Positions 57,114 through 64,000 of a stretch of 64,000 bases of DNA are shown in pieces (within the stretch, counting starts at the first letter, position 1; each line of letters starts with the position of its first letter). The position numbers were made by a program, and so were the translations under genes. This DNA is from Hyphomicrobiales bacterium. GTDB taxonomy: Bacteria > Pseudomonadota > Alphaproteobacteria > Rhizobiales > Rhizobiaceae. The notes under the pieces are model-generated. The model was not told the origin of the DNA, did not search any database, and saw only the letters and a program-made list of their open reading frames with translations. The stretch lies in contig UBYA01000008.1 in the NCBI GenBank assembly GCA_900469615.1, forward strand, positions 391,590 through 455,589, read 5' to 3'.

Positions 57114-57145
57114 CACTCCGTCGGCTCGCGCCGGCGGAGTTTTCG
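57114..57145 (+). terminator. Rho-independent terminator
   Basis: ACTCCGTCGGC and GCCGGCGGAGT surround a short TCGC loop and are followed by TTTTCG. It lies 30 bases after the small lipoprotein stop and may also serve the opposing gene. Confidence 0.8.
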
Positions 57146-57165
57146 TTCATGGAGCGATATGCGCG

Positions 57166-57423
57166 TCAGAACGGCGGGCTCATCTCCTGGCGGCTGACGA
57201 GTTTCAGGCTTCGATCCGGCTGGATGATGTAGGTCTCATAGACGTCCTGACCCCATTGATTGGTGAATCGATGCTTTAGGCGCGTGCCGGGCGGCGATTC
57301 CGTCAGCTTCATGTGTGGCTGGCCGCCATAGGTAATGCTGCCGGGAATGGGTTGCAACGGTTGAGCTGTCGTGCACGCAGCAAGCAAAGGGGCACATAGC
57401 ATAAGGGCTATCAGAGGCTTCAT
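57166..57423 (-). CDS. Small lipoprotein, unknown function
   Basis: The 85-residue protein has a lipobox signal (MKPLIALMLCAPLLAAC), followed by a short polar domain with a conserved-looking TYGGQPHMKLTESPPGT segment and ETYIIQPDRSLKL. I know no function. ATG 57423 is 8 bases from GGAAAG and is preferred over ATG 57429. It stands alone between the lipoprotein and BA14K genes. Confidence 0.72.
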   Translation of the reverse strand: MKPLIALMLCAPLLAACTTAQPLQPIPGSITYGGQPHMKLTESPPGTRLKHRFTNQWGQDVYETYIIQPDRSLKLVSRQEMSPPF

Positions 57424-57598
57424 TGCCATAACTTTCCGCACCCTGTCGTCTCGGCGAAATCTGCCGCACAATAAAGACGGAGGGCATCTATGAGTGGGGC
57501 TCCAAATCACTATATACAGATAATGACGTCGTGCGCGGCAGCAAGGTTTTTCACGTAAATTTGCGAGGCGCCGCCGCCGGATTTCGAAGGAGTCGCAT

Positions 57599-57997
57599 AT
57601 GTTTACGATTGCCAAGTCGATAACTGCCGCGGGCTTTGGTTTGTTGCTGGCGGCCGGCGCCGCCATGCCGGCCGGGGCCATTACCATGCAGGCTCTGTCC
57701 GTGCCCGAACAGTCCGATGTCATCCAGGTTCGCGACCACGGCCATGGCCACTGGCATCACCATCACAGCCACTGGGGCAGCGGCCACCGGCATCACGGCT
57801 CCGACAGCTATTACGATGATAATTCCGACAGCGGCGTGCTCTTCAAATCCTTCGTAACCGGCACGCTGTTCGACAGGCAGCATGCCGATGGTTATTACGA
57901 TGGCCGTACGCGCGATTGCGCAAGCCGCTATCGTTCCTACCGCGCCTCGGATAACACATATCAACCGAGTTACGGGCCGAGGCGGGCTTGTCGCTGA
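57599..57997 (+). CDS. BA14K family secreted protein with His-rich insert
   Basis: The 132-residue protein has a signal peptide (about 1-27) and ends in the BA14K motif CASRYRSYRASDNTYQPSYG with a late Cys. BA14K of Brucella is immunoreactive and lectin-like. Unusual is the His-rich stretch at about 47-66 (HGHGHWHHHHSHWGSGHRHH), which may bind metal ions. ATG 57599 is 9 bases after GAAGGAG. Confidence 0.85.
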   Translation: MFTIAKSITAAGFGLLLAAGAAMPAGAITMQALSVPEQSDVIQVRDHGHGHWHHHHSHWGSGHRHHGSDSYYDDNSDSGVLFKSFVTGTLFDRQHADGYYDGRTRDCASRYRSYRASDNTYQPSYGPRRACR

Positions 57998-58083
57998 ACC
58001 GGAACTTTTTCTGAGCAAGCCGCCACTTTTCGCTTGCGTCGGGAAACGCTAAACTCTAAACGAAACAAGCCGTTTCGGCAGGT

Positions 58084-58160
<77 letters not shown>

Positions 58161-58195
58161 TTTATCTTCTTGAACTCCCAATCAAATTTCTAAAA

Positions 58196-58894
58196 TCAGC
58201 TGCACCAGGACGGCGCCTGGCCGGTCCAGCGGCGGGCAAAGCCTTCGGAGACCATCTGGTCGCCGATCGAGCGGCCCGCGCGCATGGCGATACGCAGCTT
58301 GCCGCCATTTTTGTCGTCGCGGCGGCTGCTGCCTGAAAGCACGAAAGTCCCGTCGTTGAGAATGGCCTGCAGCCGCAATTTCGCGGCCACGCCTTTTTGT
58401 CTCTCGCTGGGGCAGCGCGCCTCTCCGGCGTCCGGCACATCGATATCGGCCAGCTGGATCCGGATGCCATCCTGCCAGAAGGTATTGCCGTCCACGACGC
58501 AATTCGTGCCCGAACCGGCACTGCAAAGCACGAATTTTCCTCCAGTCTGCGCTCGCAGGCCGGGGGAGGGTCGGTCGACCGGTATCCTGTTGACCGGCAT
58601 CGCCACCGGAATGGCGGCGGGCGGCACAGGCAGGGTCGATATGGTCGCGCGCGGCTCGGGAGCGATGGCCGCCGTCCTGACCTGCGGCTTGGCTGCCGGC
58701 ACCGGCGCTTCCCGCGCGATGTGCGGCATGCCGGCGACCGTGCCGGCTCGGGCGAGCATCGACGGCATGTCCTTGCGGTGCTGGTAGGCATAGATGCCGG
58801 CCACGGCCGCGACACCGACGATACCCCACAGCCACATCGAATTGCCCGCCTTGGGTTGTGGCTTGCGCCGCGTGCGTCTTTTCGCTTTCGCCAT
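58196..58894 (-). CDS. Thermonuclease-like (SNase fold) membrane-anchored protein
   Basis: The 232-residue protein has a basic N terminus, one membrane anchor (SMWLWGIVGVAAVAGIYAY, near 19-37) and a Pro/Ala-rich linker to about 105. A SNase-like C-terminal domain follows (VVDGNTFWQDGIRIQLADIDVPDAGEARCPSERQKG, then AGRSIGDQMVSEGFARRW). It lies in the periplasm if the N terminus is inside. Whether the nuclease site is active is unclear, as the classical Arg/Glu residues are hard to place. It ends 36 bases after the tRNA. Confidence 0.8.
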   Translation of the reverse strand: MAKAKRRTRRKPQPKAGNSMWLWGIVGVAAVAGIYAYQHRKDMPSMLARAGTVAGMPHIAREAPVPAAKPQVRTAAIAPEPRATISTLPVPPAAIPVAMPVNRIPVDRPSPGLRAQTGGKFVLCSAGSGTNCVVDGNTFWQDGIRIQLADIDVPDAGEARCPSERQKGVAAKLRLQAILNDGTFVLSGSSRRDDKNGGKLRIAMRAGRSIGDQMVSEGFARRWTGQAPSWCS

Positions 58895-58986
58895 GGTATC
58901 ATCCCTCTATTGCGAGGGGATTATCGCCGCCATTTCTTACCGATCCGTTGGCTTGGACCTGATTTGCCGATTGCGATGGTGACGCG

Positions 58987-59379
58987 CTATTTCGCGGCGG
59001 CTGTCGACGGCTTGAGCTTGACCGACATCGTCACCTGTCCGCTGATCGAAAGTCTCGTGCCGCGATTGTCGAGATTGTTGACCGAGCTGTTGCTCGACAT
59101 GCCACTGATCTCGCAGGCTTCGGCAATGGTGTCGAGCAGGGTCGCGCAACTGCTTGCGGCGATCTTGTAAAAGGATTTCAAGGCTTTCTCCTGTTGCTCC
59201 TCGCTATCGCCATCCGCCACCGGATAGGAGATGGATATTCCGGACTGAACGGAAATATATCCGTCCGGCTGCTGGCGGGGATTGCGCAAGGGAAGATTCG
59301 AAAAGTTCTGTGCGAACGCCGGCAGCGCCGCGCCGGCAAGCGCCATGCCGACAACTGTTGGGATTAAAAATCTGGTCAT
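58987..59379 (-). CDS. Small secreted protein, unknown function
   Basis: The 130-residue protein has a clear Sec signal (MTRFLIPTVVGMALAGAALP, cleavage after AFAQ). The mature protein has two cysteines likely in a disulfide (SSCATLL and EACEISG), followed by a beta-strand-like end (GTRLSISGQVTMSVKL). No known domain is recognised. The long upstream extension of the frame is non-coding. Confidence 0.7.
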   Translation of the reverse strand: MTRFLIPTVVGMALAGAALPAFAQNFSNLPLRNPRQQPDGYISVQSGISISYPVADGDSEEQQEKALKSFYKIAASSCATLLDTIAEACEISGMSSNSSVNNLDNRGTRLSISGQVTMSVKLKPSTAAAK

Positions 59380-59629
59380 GGTCTTGCCTCCGTTTTTGGT
59401 GCTTATCGCAGATGCGGATAAATGCTTGGTGATACGGTAACTTAAAATTGTACCCTTGGCGGGAATTGTCGCCGTGTTTGCGAATCGGAGGCGTGTCGCC
59501 GGGCGCGATTGCTGAAAAGCTTCCTTGCCAAGCCTGCGTGCGAAGCGCATAGTCTTAGCATCGTCGGATATAACGCGGGTGCCGGCGAGGTTTCGCGTGG
59601 TCCTGCCCGAAGGATGACGAGACGCACGA

Positions 59630-59842
59630 ATGTTGGAAACTCCTATACATCCCCGGGATTTACCCCTGTTTTCAGACGATCTGGATCGCCTGGAAAAGGT
59701 GCTCGACACCGTCTGCACGGATCGTGGCATGGACCCCCGCAGCCCGGAGGCCGAGCGCCTTGGCGCATTGATCATCCAGCTTTACCGCCAGGGTGTGAAA
59801 GATGACGCGAAACTTCTCGCGCTCGCAAGGGCTTATTTCTGA
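59630..59842 (+). CDS. Small conserved-looking hypothetical protein
   Basis: This is a 70-residue acidic protein, mostly helical by appearance, with DDLDRLEKVLDTVCTDRGMDPRSPEAERLGALIIQLYRQG as its core. It has no signal or membrane segment. The codon use is good and the periodic Leu pattern suggests a real folded helical protein. No function is known. It is isolated, 250 bases from the divergent secreted protein gene. Confidence 0.65.
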   Translation: MLETPIHPRDLPLFSDDLDRLEKVLDTVCTDRGMDPRSPEAERLGALIIQLYRQGVKDDAKLLALARAYF

Positions 59843-60062
59843 CGCAATAGCGCTGGTTTCCGCTGAAAATCTAATCGATTAAGCTGATTTCACATAGCAG
59901 CAATGATGCATTGTGCCTGTTCGACGTGGGCATGCCTCCCTATATTTGCTGCGTTGCACAAAGAGATTCGATTTCTCGATGTTCACTGCTTCTCGAAAGA
60001 AACAGTGCGCGCCCGCCGCAGCGGAAGAAAACTGGTTGCGGTTGGCGTGGATAGAAAGGTCC

Positions 60063-61073
60063 ATGATGAATTTTAAAGTACCGAGCCGGCTTCGCCGCCT
60101 GCTCGTCGACTCCGTAGAGCTGCCGCAGCTGCAGTTTCCGATGACCCAGCCGCCGCGCCGCCGCGTTTCCAAGCGGCCTGCGCCGCAGCGGCTGACGGAC
60201 GTTTTGTGGTTCGGCCGCAATCCCGGCGACCTGCGCATGCTTGAATATGTACCGCCGGGTGTCAAAGGCCCGATGCCGTTGGTCGTCGTTCTGCACGGCT
60301 GTCATCAGAATGCCGAGGATTTCGATCGCGCCAGCGGCTGGACAGCGCTGGCTCGCGAGCATGGCTTTGCCGTGCTCTATGCCGAGCAGAAGACGTCGAA
60401 CAATCCCAATCTCTGTTTCAACTGGTTTCGTCCAAGCCTTGTGACGCGCGATCGCGGCGAGCTCGGCTCCATCCGCGAAATGATCGATTTCAGCTGCCGC
60501 GTGCACAAGATCGATGCCGACAGGATTTTCGTGATGGGCCTTTCGGCCGGCGGCGCCATGGCTGCCGCACTACTTGCAACCTATCCGGAGTTGTTTGCCG
60601 CGGGCGCGATTATCGGCGGTCTGCCGTTTGGAGCCGCCCGCGATGCGATGGCAGCTCTCGATGTCATGGCGCGGGGCTCTACCCGCACGGCTGAAAAGTG
60701 GGGTGAACTCGTTCGCGAAGTCTCACCCGAAGCTGCGCGCTATCCGGCCGTTTCCATCTGGCACGGCGATGAGGACGAGGTCGTGTCCTTTGCCAATGCC
60801 GAGGCTTCTGTCGCTCAGTGGCTGGCCGCGCGCGAGCGTCCGCGAACCAAGGGTCGGCTGCGCCTGTTCGACGGCGGCGAGCGGCGCGAATGGCGCGATG
60901 ATTACGGCAACCTGATCCTGGAGCTCGTGACGCTGAATGATTTTGGACACGGCCTGCCGGTCGGCTCCGTCGTCGAGGGCTGGGAACCGGCCAACGACAC
61001 GGAGCGCTTCATTCTGCCCGCTGCCCTGTCGGCGCCGGAAGAACTCGTCAAAAGCTGGAATCTGGCAGCCTGA
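60063..61073 (+). CDS. PHB depolymerase family esterase
   Basis: The 336-residue alpha/beta hydrolase has the oxyanion region VVVLHGCHQNAEDFD, nucleophile motif GLSAGG (near 162), the catalytic Asp in WHGDEDEVV and His in DFGHGLPVG. This is the LpqC/PHB-depolymerase esterase family, acting on polyhydroxybutyrate oligomers or feruloyl-type esters. There is no signal peptide from this start. ATG 60063 (AAAGG upstream) is preferred; a longer version from 59979 or 59913 is possible. Its role may be intracellular PHB turnover. Confidence 0.85.
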   Translation: MMNFKVPSRLRRLLVDSVELPQLQFPMTQPPRRRVSKRPAPQRLTDVLWFGRNPGDLRMLEYVPPGVKGPMPLVVVLHGCHQNAEDFDRASGWTALAREHGFAVLYAEQKTSNNPNLCFNWFRPSLVTRDRGELGSIREMIDFSCRVHKIDADRIFVMGLSAGGAMAAALLATYPELFAAGAIIGGLPFGAARDAMAALDVMARGSTRTAEKWGELVREVSPEAARYPAVSIWHGDEDEVVSFANAEASVAQWLAARERPRTKGRLRLFDGGERREWRDDYGNLILELVTLNDFGHGLPVGSVVEGWEPANDTERFILPAALSAPEELVKSWNLAA

Positions 61074-61126
61074 GACGGGTTGCGCAGACATGCGCGGCGA
61101 TTTTGCGATAATGACGCGCTTCAGCG

Positions 61127-61417
61127 TCAATCGTCATTGGTGGCATTCAGGTTTTCCGGCCGAATGCCATCGTTCTCCGACCAATGCTTGAAGCGTATGC
61201 CAGGGCCGCCCGCGCCGTCGCTGCCGCCGGCGAGGAAAAGCACGCCACGGCTTTCGAAGACGGAACGAACCGTCGCAGCTGCCTTGATGTCGGTCGAATT
61301 GATATCCGTTTCCAGTGCTTCGATCATCGATACCGGAAGCTTGCTCTCGCTTGCGAGTGTTTCCACCGTCAGTCCGAGCATGGCGCGTGCGCCGCGTAAT
61401 TGTGCTGAAGTAATCAT
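61127..61417 (-). CDS. Small XRE-type helix-turn-helix protein
   Basis: The 96-residue protein has an N-terminal XRE-like HTH (AQLRGARAMLGLTVETLASESKLPVSMIEALE, about 5-36). A short C-terminal half (VFESRGVLFLAGGSDGAGGPGIRF) resembles single-domain XRE proteins of rhizobia. It may regulate a neighbouring gene, but no target is evident. Confidence 0.82.
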   Translation of the reverse strand: MITSAQLRGARAMLGLTVETLASESKLPVSMIEALETDINSTDIKAAATVRSVFESRGVLFLAGGSDGAGGPGIRFKHWSENDGIRPENLNATNDD

Positions 61418-61481
61418 GGGTTAACTCTATCGCATCGGCGCGGGAAGCGGAACCGGTTTTGGATAAAAATCGCGTGCAGGC

Positions 61482-62717
61482 TTAAAGAACGGCCGCGCTC
61501 TTCTCCCGATCTTCGGCCATATCGCGCATGACTGGATTTTCCGTCAATTGCAGATGAGCCGGGGAAGGGGTGCCGAGCAGCTCGTGGTAGATTCTCTCGG
61601 TCGCGTCGGCCATGCCCGCCAGCGTATAGCCGTCCTTGCGGCAGCGCGCTTCGGCGGTGAAATTTGCAAGAAGAGCCGGATCGGCAAGGCTCGCCATGGC
61701 AGCCGCCAGAGCTTCCGGGTCGTCGCTGTTGGGAACGATATAGCCGTTCTTGCCGTGTTCCAGTACCGTGCGCGCGCCGCCGACATCGGACAGGACGAGC
61801 GGCTTTCCAGCCGCCGCAGCCTCCAGCATCACATAGGACATCGCCTCGTAGCGGCTCGGCATGACGACGACATCGAAGGCATCGATGGCCGTGACGCCGG
61901 GCACGCTGCCGTCGAGATGGGCGCGTCCTTCAAGGCCTGCCTCTTTGATCATGTTCTTGACGATATCGGCCAACTCGCCGATGCCGATCATCAGCAGATA
62001 GGCGTGCGGCAGTTCGGCCGCTATGCGCGCAAATGCGTCGACAAGGCGCTCCGGTGCCTTTTGCCGGGTCATCCGGCCGACGAAGCCGAAAAGCAGGGCG
62101 TCCGCGGGGATGCCGTATCGCTTGCGGATGGCGGCGCGCTGGCTGGCCGGCGGCGCATTGACGCCGTTGACGACGACGCGCAGGCGTGCCTCGGGAATGC
62201 CGAGCGACAGGGCATGGTTGTATTCGTCCTGCGAAACGCAGACCAGCCGATCCGTCAGCCATGTGCCGAGAAAGCGCTCGATGCCGCCATAGATCAAGCG
62301 ACCCCTGGCGCCGAGCGTCGGGTCCATAGTCCGGAAGGCATGCGGCGTGTAAAGGACGGGAACATGCCGTCCCGGCAGCCGCAGGCGCGTCAGCGCGCCT
62401 GCCTTCGAACTGTGGCCGTGGATCAGATCGAAAGGCCCGTGTACCGCAGCGATCTTGCGGAGATGCCGCCATGCCGTCAGATCCCAGGGACCTGGAGCGC
62501 GCCGCATCGCCAGCGAAATGACGTTGTCGAGGCCGAGGCCTTCCAGTTCGGCGACGAAGGCAGGCTCGGCGCGCACCGGTGAGTAGATGGCCGTGACGGA
62601 ATGGCCGCGATTCTGCATGGCCCGGCACAGATCGAGGAAATGCCGCCCCGAGCCGCCGCCGCTCGGCTCGAGAACCTGCAGCAACGACAGGCGCTTGACG
62701 TTGGTGCGGATGTTCAA
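61482..62717 (-). CDS. Glycosyltransferase family 4 protein
   Basis: The 411-residue GT-B enzyme has an N-terminal donor-loop region (LEPSGGGSGRHFLDLCRAM), the central FGFVGRMTRQKAPERLVDAFA and the retaining GT4 EX7E-type motif in VMPSRYEAMSYVMLEAAAAGKPLVLSD. It likely adds a sugar in a surface polysaccharide. No ATG is near; TTG 62717 overlaps the upstream stop (TTGA) and gives MNIRTNVKRLSLLQ. It is coupled to the ligase-type gene upstream. Confidence 0.88.
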   Translation of the reverse strand: MNIRTNVKRLSLLQVLEPSGGGSGRHFLDLCRAMQNRGHSVTAIYSPVRAEPAFVAELEGLGLDNVISLAMRRAPGPWDLTAWRHLRKIAAVHGPFDLIHGHSSKAGALTRLRLPGRHVPVLYTPHAFRTMDPTLGARGRLIYGGIERFLGTWLTDRLVCVSQDEYNHALSLGIPEARLRVVVNGVNAPPASQRAAIRKRYGIPADALLFGFVGRMTRQKAPERLVDAFARIAAELPHAYLLMIGIGELADIVKNMIKEAGLEGRAHLDGSVPGVTAIDAFDVVVMPSRYEAMSYVMLEAAAAGKPLVLSDVGGARTVLEHGKNGYIVPNSDDPEALAAAMASLADPALLANFTAEARCRKDGYTLAGMADATERIYHELLGTPSPAHLQLTENPVMRDMAEDREKSAAVL

Positions 62718-63976
62718 GGCGCTGCTCCCTTTCCATTCAGGGCACGTTGATATTTCAGTTCGAGCGCGCCGCAGCCCCATACGATGCCGATCAGCATGTA
62801 AAGATGGCGCCAATGGTCGGTATCGATGACGTTGCCGATACCGACATGGCCGAGAATGACGATCCAGGCGATCATCAGGAAAGGTTGCCAGGGCCGTTCT
62901 CTCAGAAGGTTGCGAAAGCCGATATAGATGGTCCAGCAGATCATGCTGACCCAGCAGAAGAAGCCGAGCCAGCCATAGGTCGTCAGTGTCTTGAGCCAGG
63001 TATTGTGCTCGTCCTCGCGAAAGATTTGACCAAAGACCAGCGGCCCGATGCCGAGCGGCCGTTCCATCGACATCATGAAGCCGATGCTGTGGCGCTCGAA
63101 GCGGCCGAGATGGCCGCCATCGTAGCTCTGGACGAGTTGCAGGCGCGTGGAAAACAGGTCGCTGACCTGAGGAAACTGCAGCGCGACGACGAGCAGGACG
63201 ACCATGAGGATGATCGCCGTCAGCGCCATGACCAGGATGCGCAGCCGGAACCTGTTGCTGCGATGCTTCAGCAGCATGCAGAAGATCAGCATTGCCGAGG
63301 CGAAGGCAAACAGGGCCCAGGCCGCGCGGGAAAAGGACAGGAACACGCCGAAGGCCAGAACGAACAGGCAAATAGCCTTGATCGGCGCCTTCTTCAAATC
63401 GCCGATGAGGAGGCCGTGCATGAGGTAGAGGCTCGGTGCCACCAGATAGGGGCCGAAGACGTTCGGGTCCTGGAAAGCGCCCATGGCGCGATCGTAGCGG
63501 GTGAAGATGTCGAAGCCGGGAACGGCATGGAAATAGCCCAGGATGCCGAGGCTGGCGGTGATCAGTGCCGCTACCACCCAGGTATTGAAGATCAGCCTCA
63601 GCCGCTTTTCGTTGTCTTCGGCAATGGCGGCATAGAAGACCGAGCTCAGCGCCAGGAAGGTGGAGACGGCGATATAGATCGGGCCGTCGAGATGATTTCC
63701 GGCGGCGAGATCATGCATCTGCGTGATCGACAGCATGCCGCCGACGTTGAACGCCAGGAAGAGAGCCAGAAGCGGCGCGACGCTGCGCGATATTTTTAGC
63801 CCGAGGATGAACCAGATGCCGATGAGAAAGGCGAGCCACAGCTCGTAGGGCGCCGGCTCCGCGATCACGAAACCGGACAGGAACACGCCGACGGCGACGC
63901 CGGCCGTCCCGAGCAGCCGCATCGCGGCAAGCTGCGGCCGCGCGACGCGGGACGCTGGAAAATCGAGTGTGGTCAA
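62714..63976 (-). CDS. O-antigen ligase/polymerase (Wzy_C) family membrane protein, 5' end uncertain
   Basis: The 420-residue protein has about 11-12 membrane spans and the large periplasmic loop of the Wzy_C family with RYDRAMGAFQDPN, FSRAAW and the late DEHNTWLKTLTTYGWLG. It would polymerise or ligate polysaccharide at the periplasmic face. The frame has no ATG before codon 19 (63922). TTG 63976 is the first start, and the open frame continues to the window edge, so the true start may lie outside. Confidence 0.85.
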   Translation of the reverse strand: MTTLDFPASRVARPQLAAMRLLGTAGVAVGVFLSGFVIAEPAPYELWLAFLIGIWFILGLKISRSVAPLLALFLAFNVGGMLSITQMHDLAAGNHLDGPIYIAVSTFLALSSVFYAAIAEDNEKRLRLIFNTWVVAALITASLGILGYFHAVPGFDIFTRYDRAMGAFQDPNVFGPYLVAPSLYLMHGLLIGDLKKAPIKAICLFVLAFGVFLSFSRAAWALFAFASAMLIFCMLLKHRSNRFRLRILVMALTAIILMVVLLVVALQFPQVSDLFSTRLQLVQSYDGGHLGRFERHSIGFMMSMERPLGIGPLVFGQIFREDEHNTWLKTLTTYGWLGFFCWVSMICWTIYIGFRNLLRERPWQPFLMIAWIVILGHVGIGNVIDTDHWRHLYMLIGIVWGCGALELKYQRALNGKGAAP

Positions 63977-64000
63977 TAGGCGTTTTCCGTATTGAGCAGG

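Overview
The window looks like core chromosome of a Rhizobium-type alphaproteobacterium (Rhizobiales). The evidence is high GC, a LdtR-type MarR regulator beside an L,D-transpeptidase, an Asp-type HemB, a HdaA–ppk1–ppx block, a CBP3–YceD–plsX–fabH–ihfA–MerR string, a BA14K protein, a Rhizobiales porin and several rhizobial palindromic intergenic repeats. There is no rRNA, CRISPR array, prophage or insertion sequence. One tRNA (Pro, GGG anticodon) is present. Most genes are housekeeping, and the unusual material lies in the spacers and in a few small accessory loci.

Layout. 0-6.5 kb: a lipoprotein and a CGNR zinc-finger regulator, divergent from a lone LivH-like permease, then a minus-strand run moaE, moaD, pgsA, uvrC and a pteridine-reductase-like SDR. 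6.5-13.3 kb: an OmpA/RopB-type beta-barrel protein, a glutathione transferase, rlmJ, and a plus-strand cluster of molybdopterin oxidoreductase, Nudix hydrolase and a solitary phnM. 13.3-26 kb: an inverted-repeat element, purM-purN, then AI-2E transporter, hdaA, ppk1 and ppx on the plus strand, a membrane nucleotide cyclase, rnd, a Tat-exported multicopper oxidase, a DUF559 protein and a nested-palindrome element. 26-36 kb: aspS, a serine hydrolase divergent from a TetR regulator, a secreted protein, parC, a Doc-type toxin with an antitoxin that lacks a normal start codon, a DMT exporter and bpt.

36-50 kb: RDD protein, hemB, a small membrane protein, ldtR and its probable target L,D-transpeptidase; then glyA, nrdR, ribD, ribE (one-carbon and riboflavin supply), two minus-strand accessory genes, ribH, nusB and hppA. 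50-64 kb: BamE, then CBP3 chaperone, YceD, plsX, fabH, ihfA and a MerR regulator (phospholipid and fatty-acid start-up with nucleoid functions), a porin, small lipoproteins and secreted proteins, tRNA-Pro, a nuclease-like protein, a PHB-depolymerase-type esterase, a small XRE regulator, and at the right edge a glycosyltransferase and an O-antigen-ligase-type protein of a surface polysaccharide locus.

The observations most worth a second look are: the Doc/antitoxin pair in which both partners appear damaged by single transitions; a 26-bp operator-like palindrome between the CGNR regulator and the orphan permease; a perfect 22-bp palindrome ahead of phnM; a 207-bp spacer element bounded by perfect 45-bp inverted repeats; a 257-bp element of nested hairpins; and 8-5-8 inverted repeats upstream of both outer-membrane-protein genes. 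No large new multigene system is visible.
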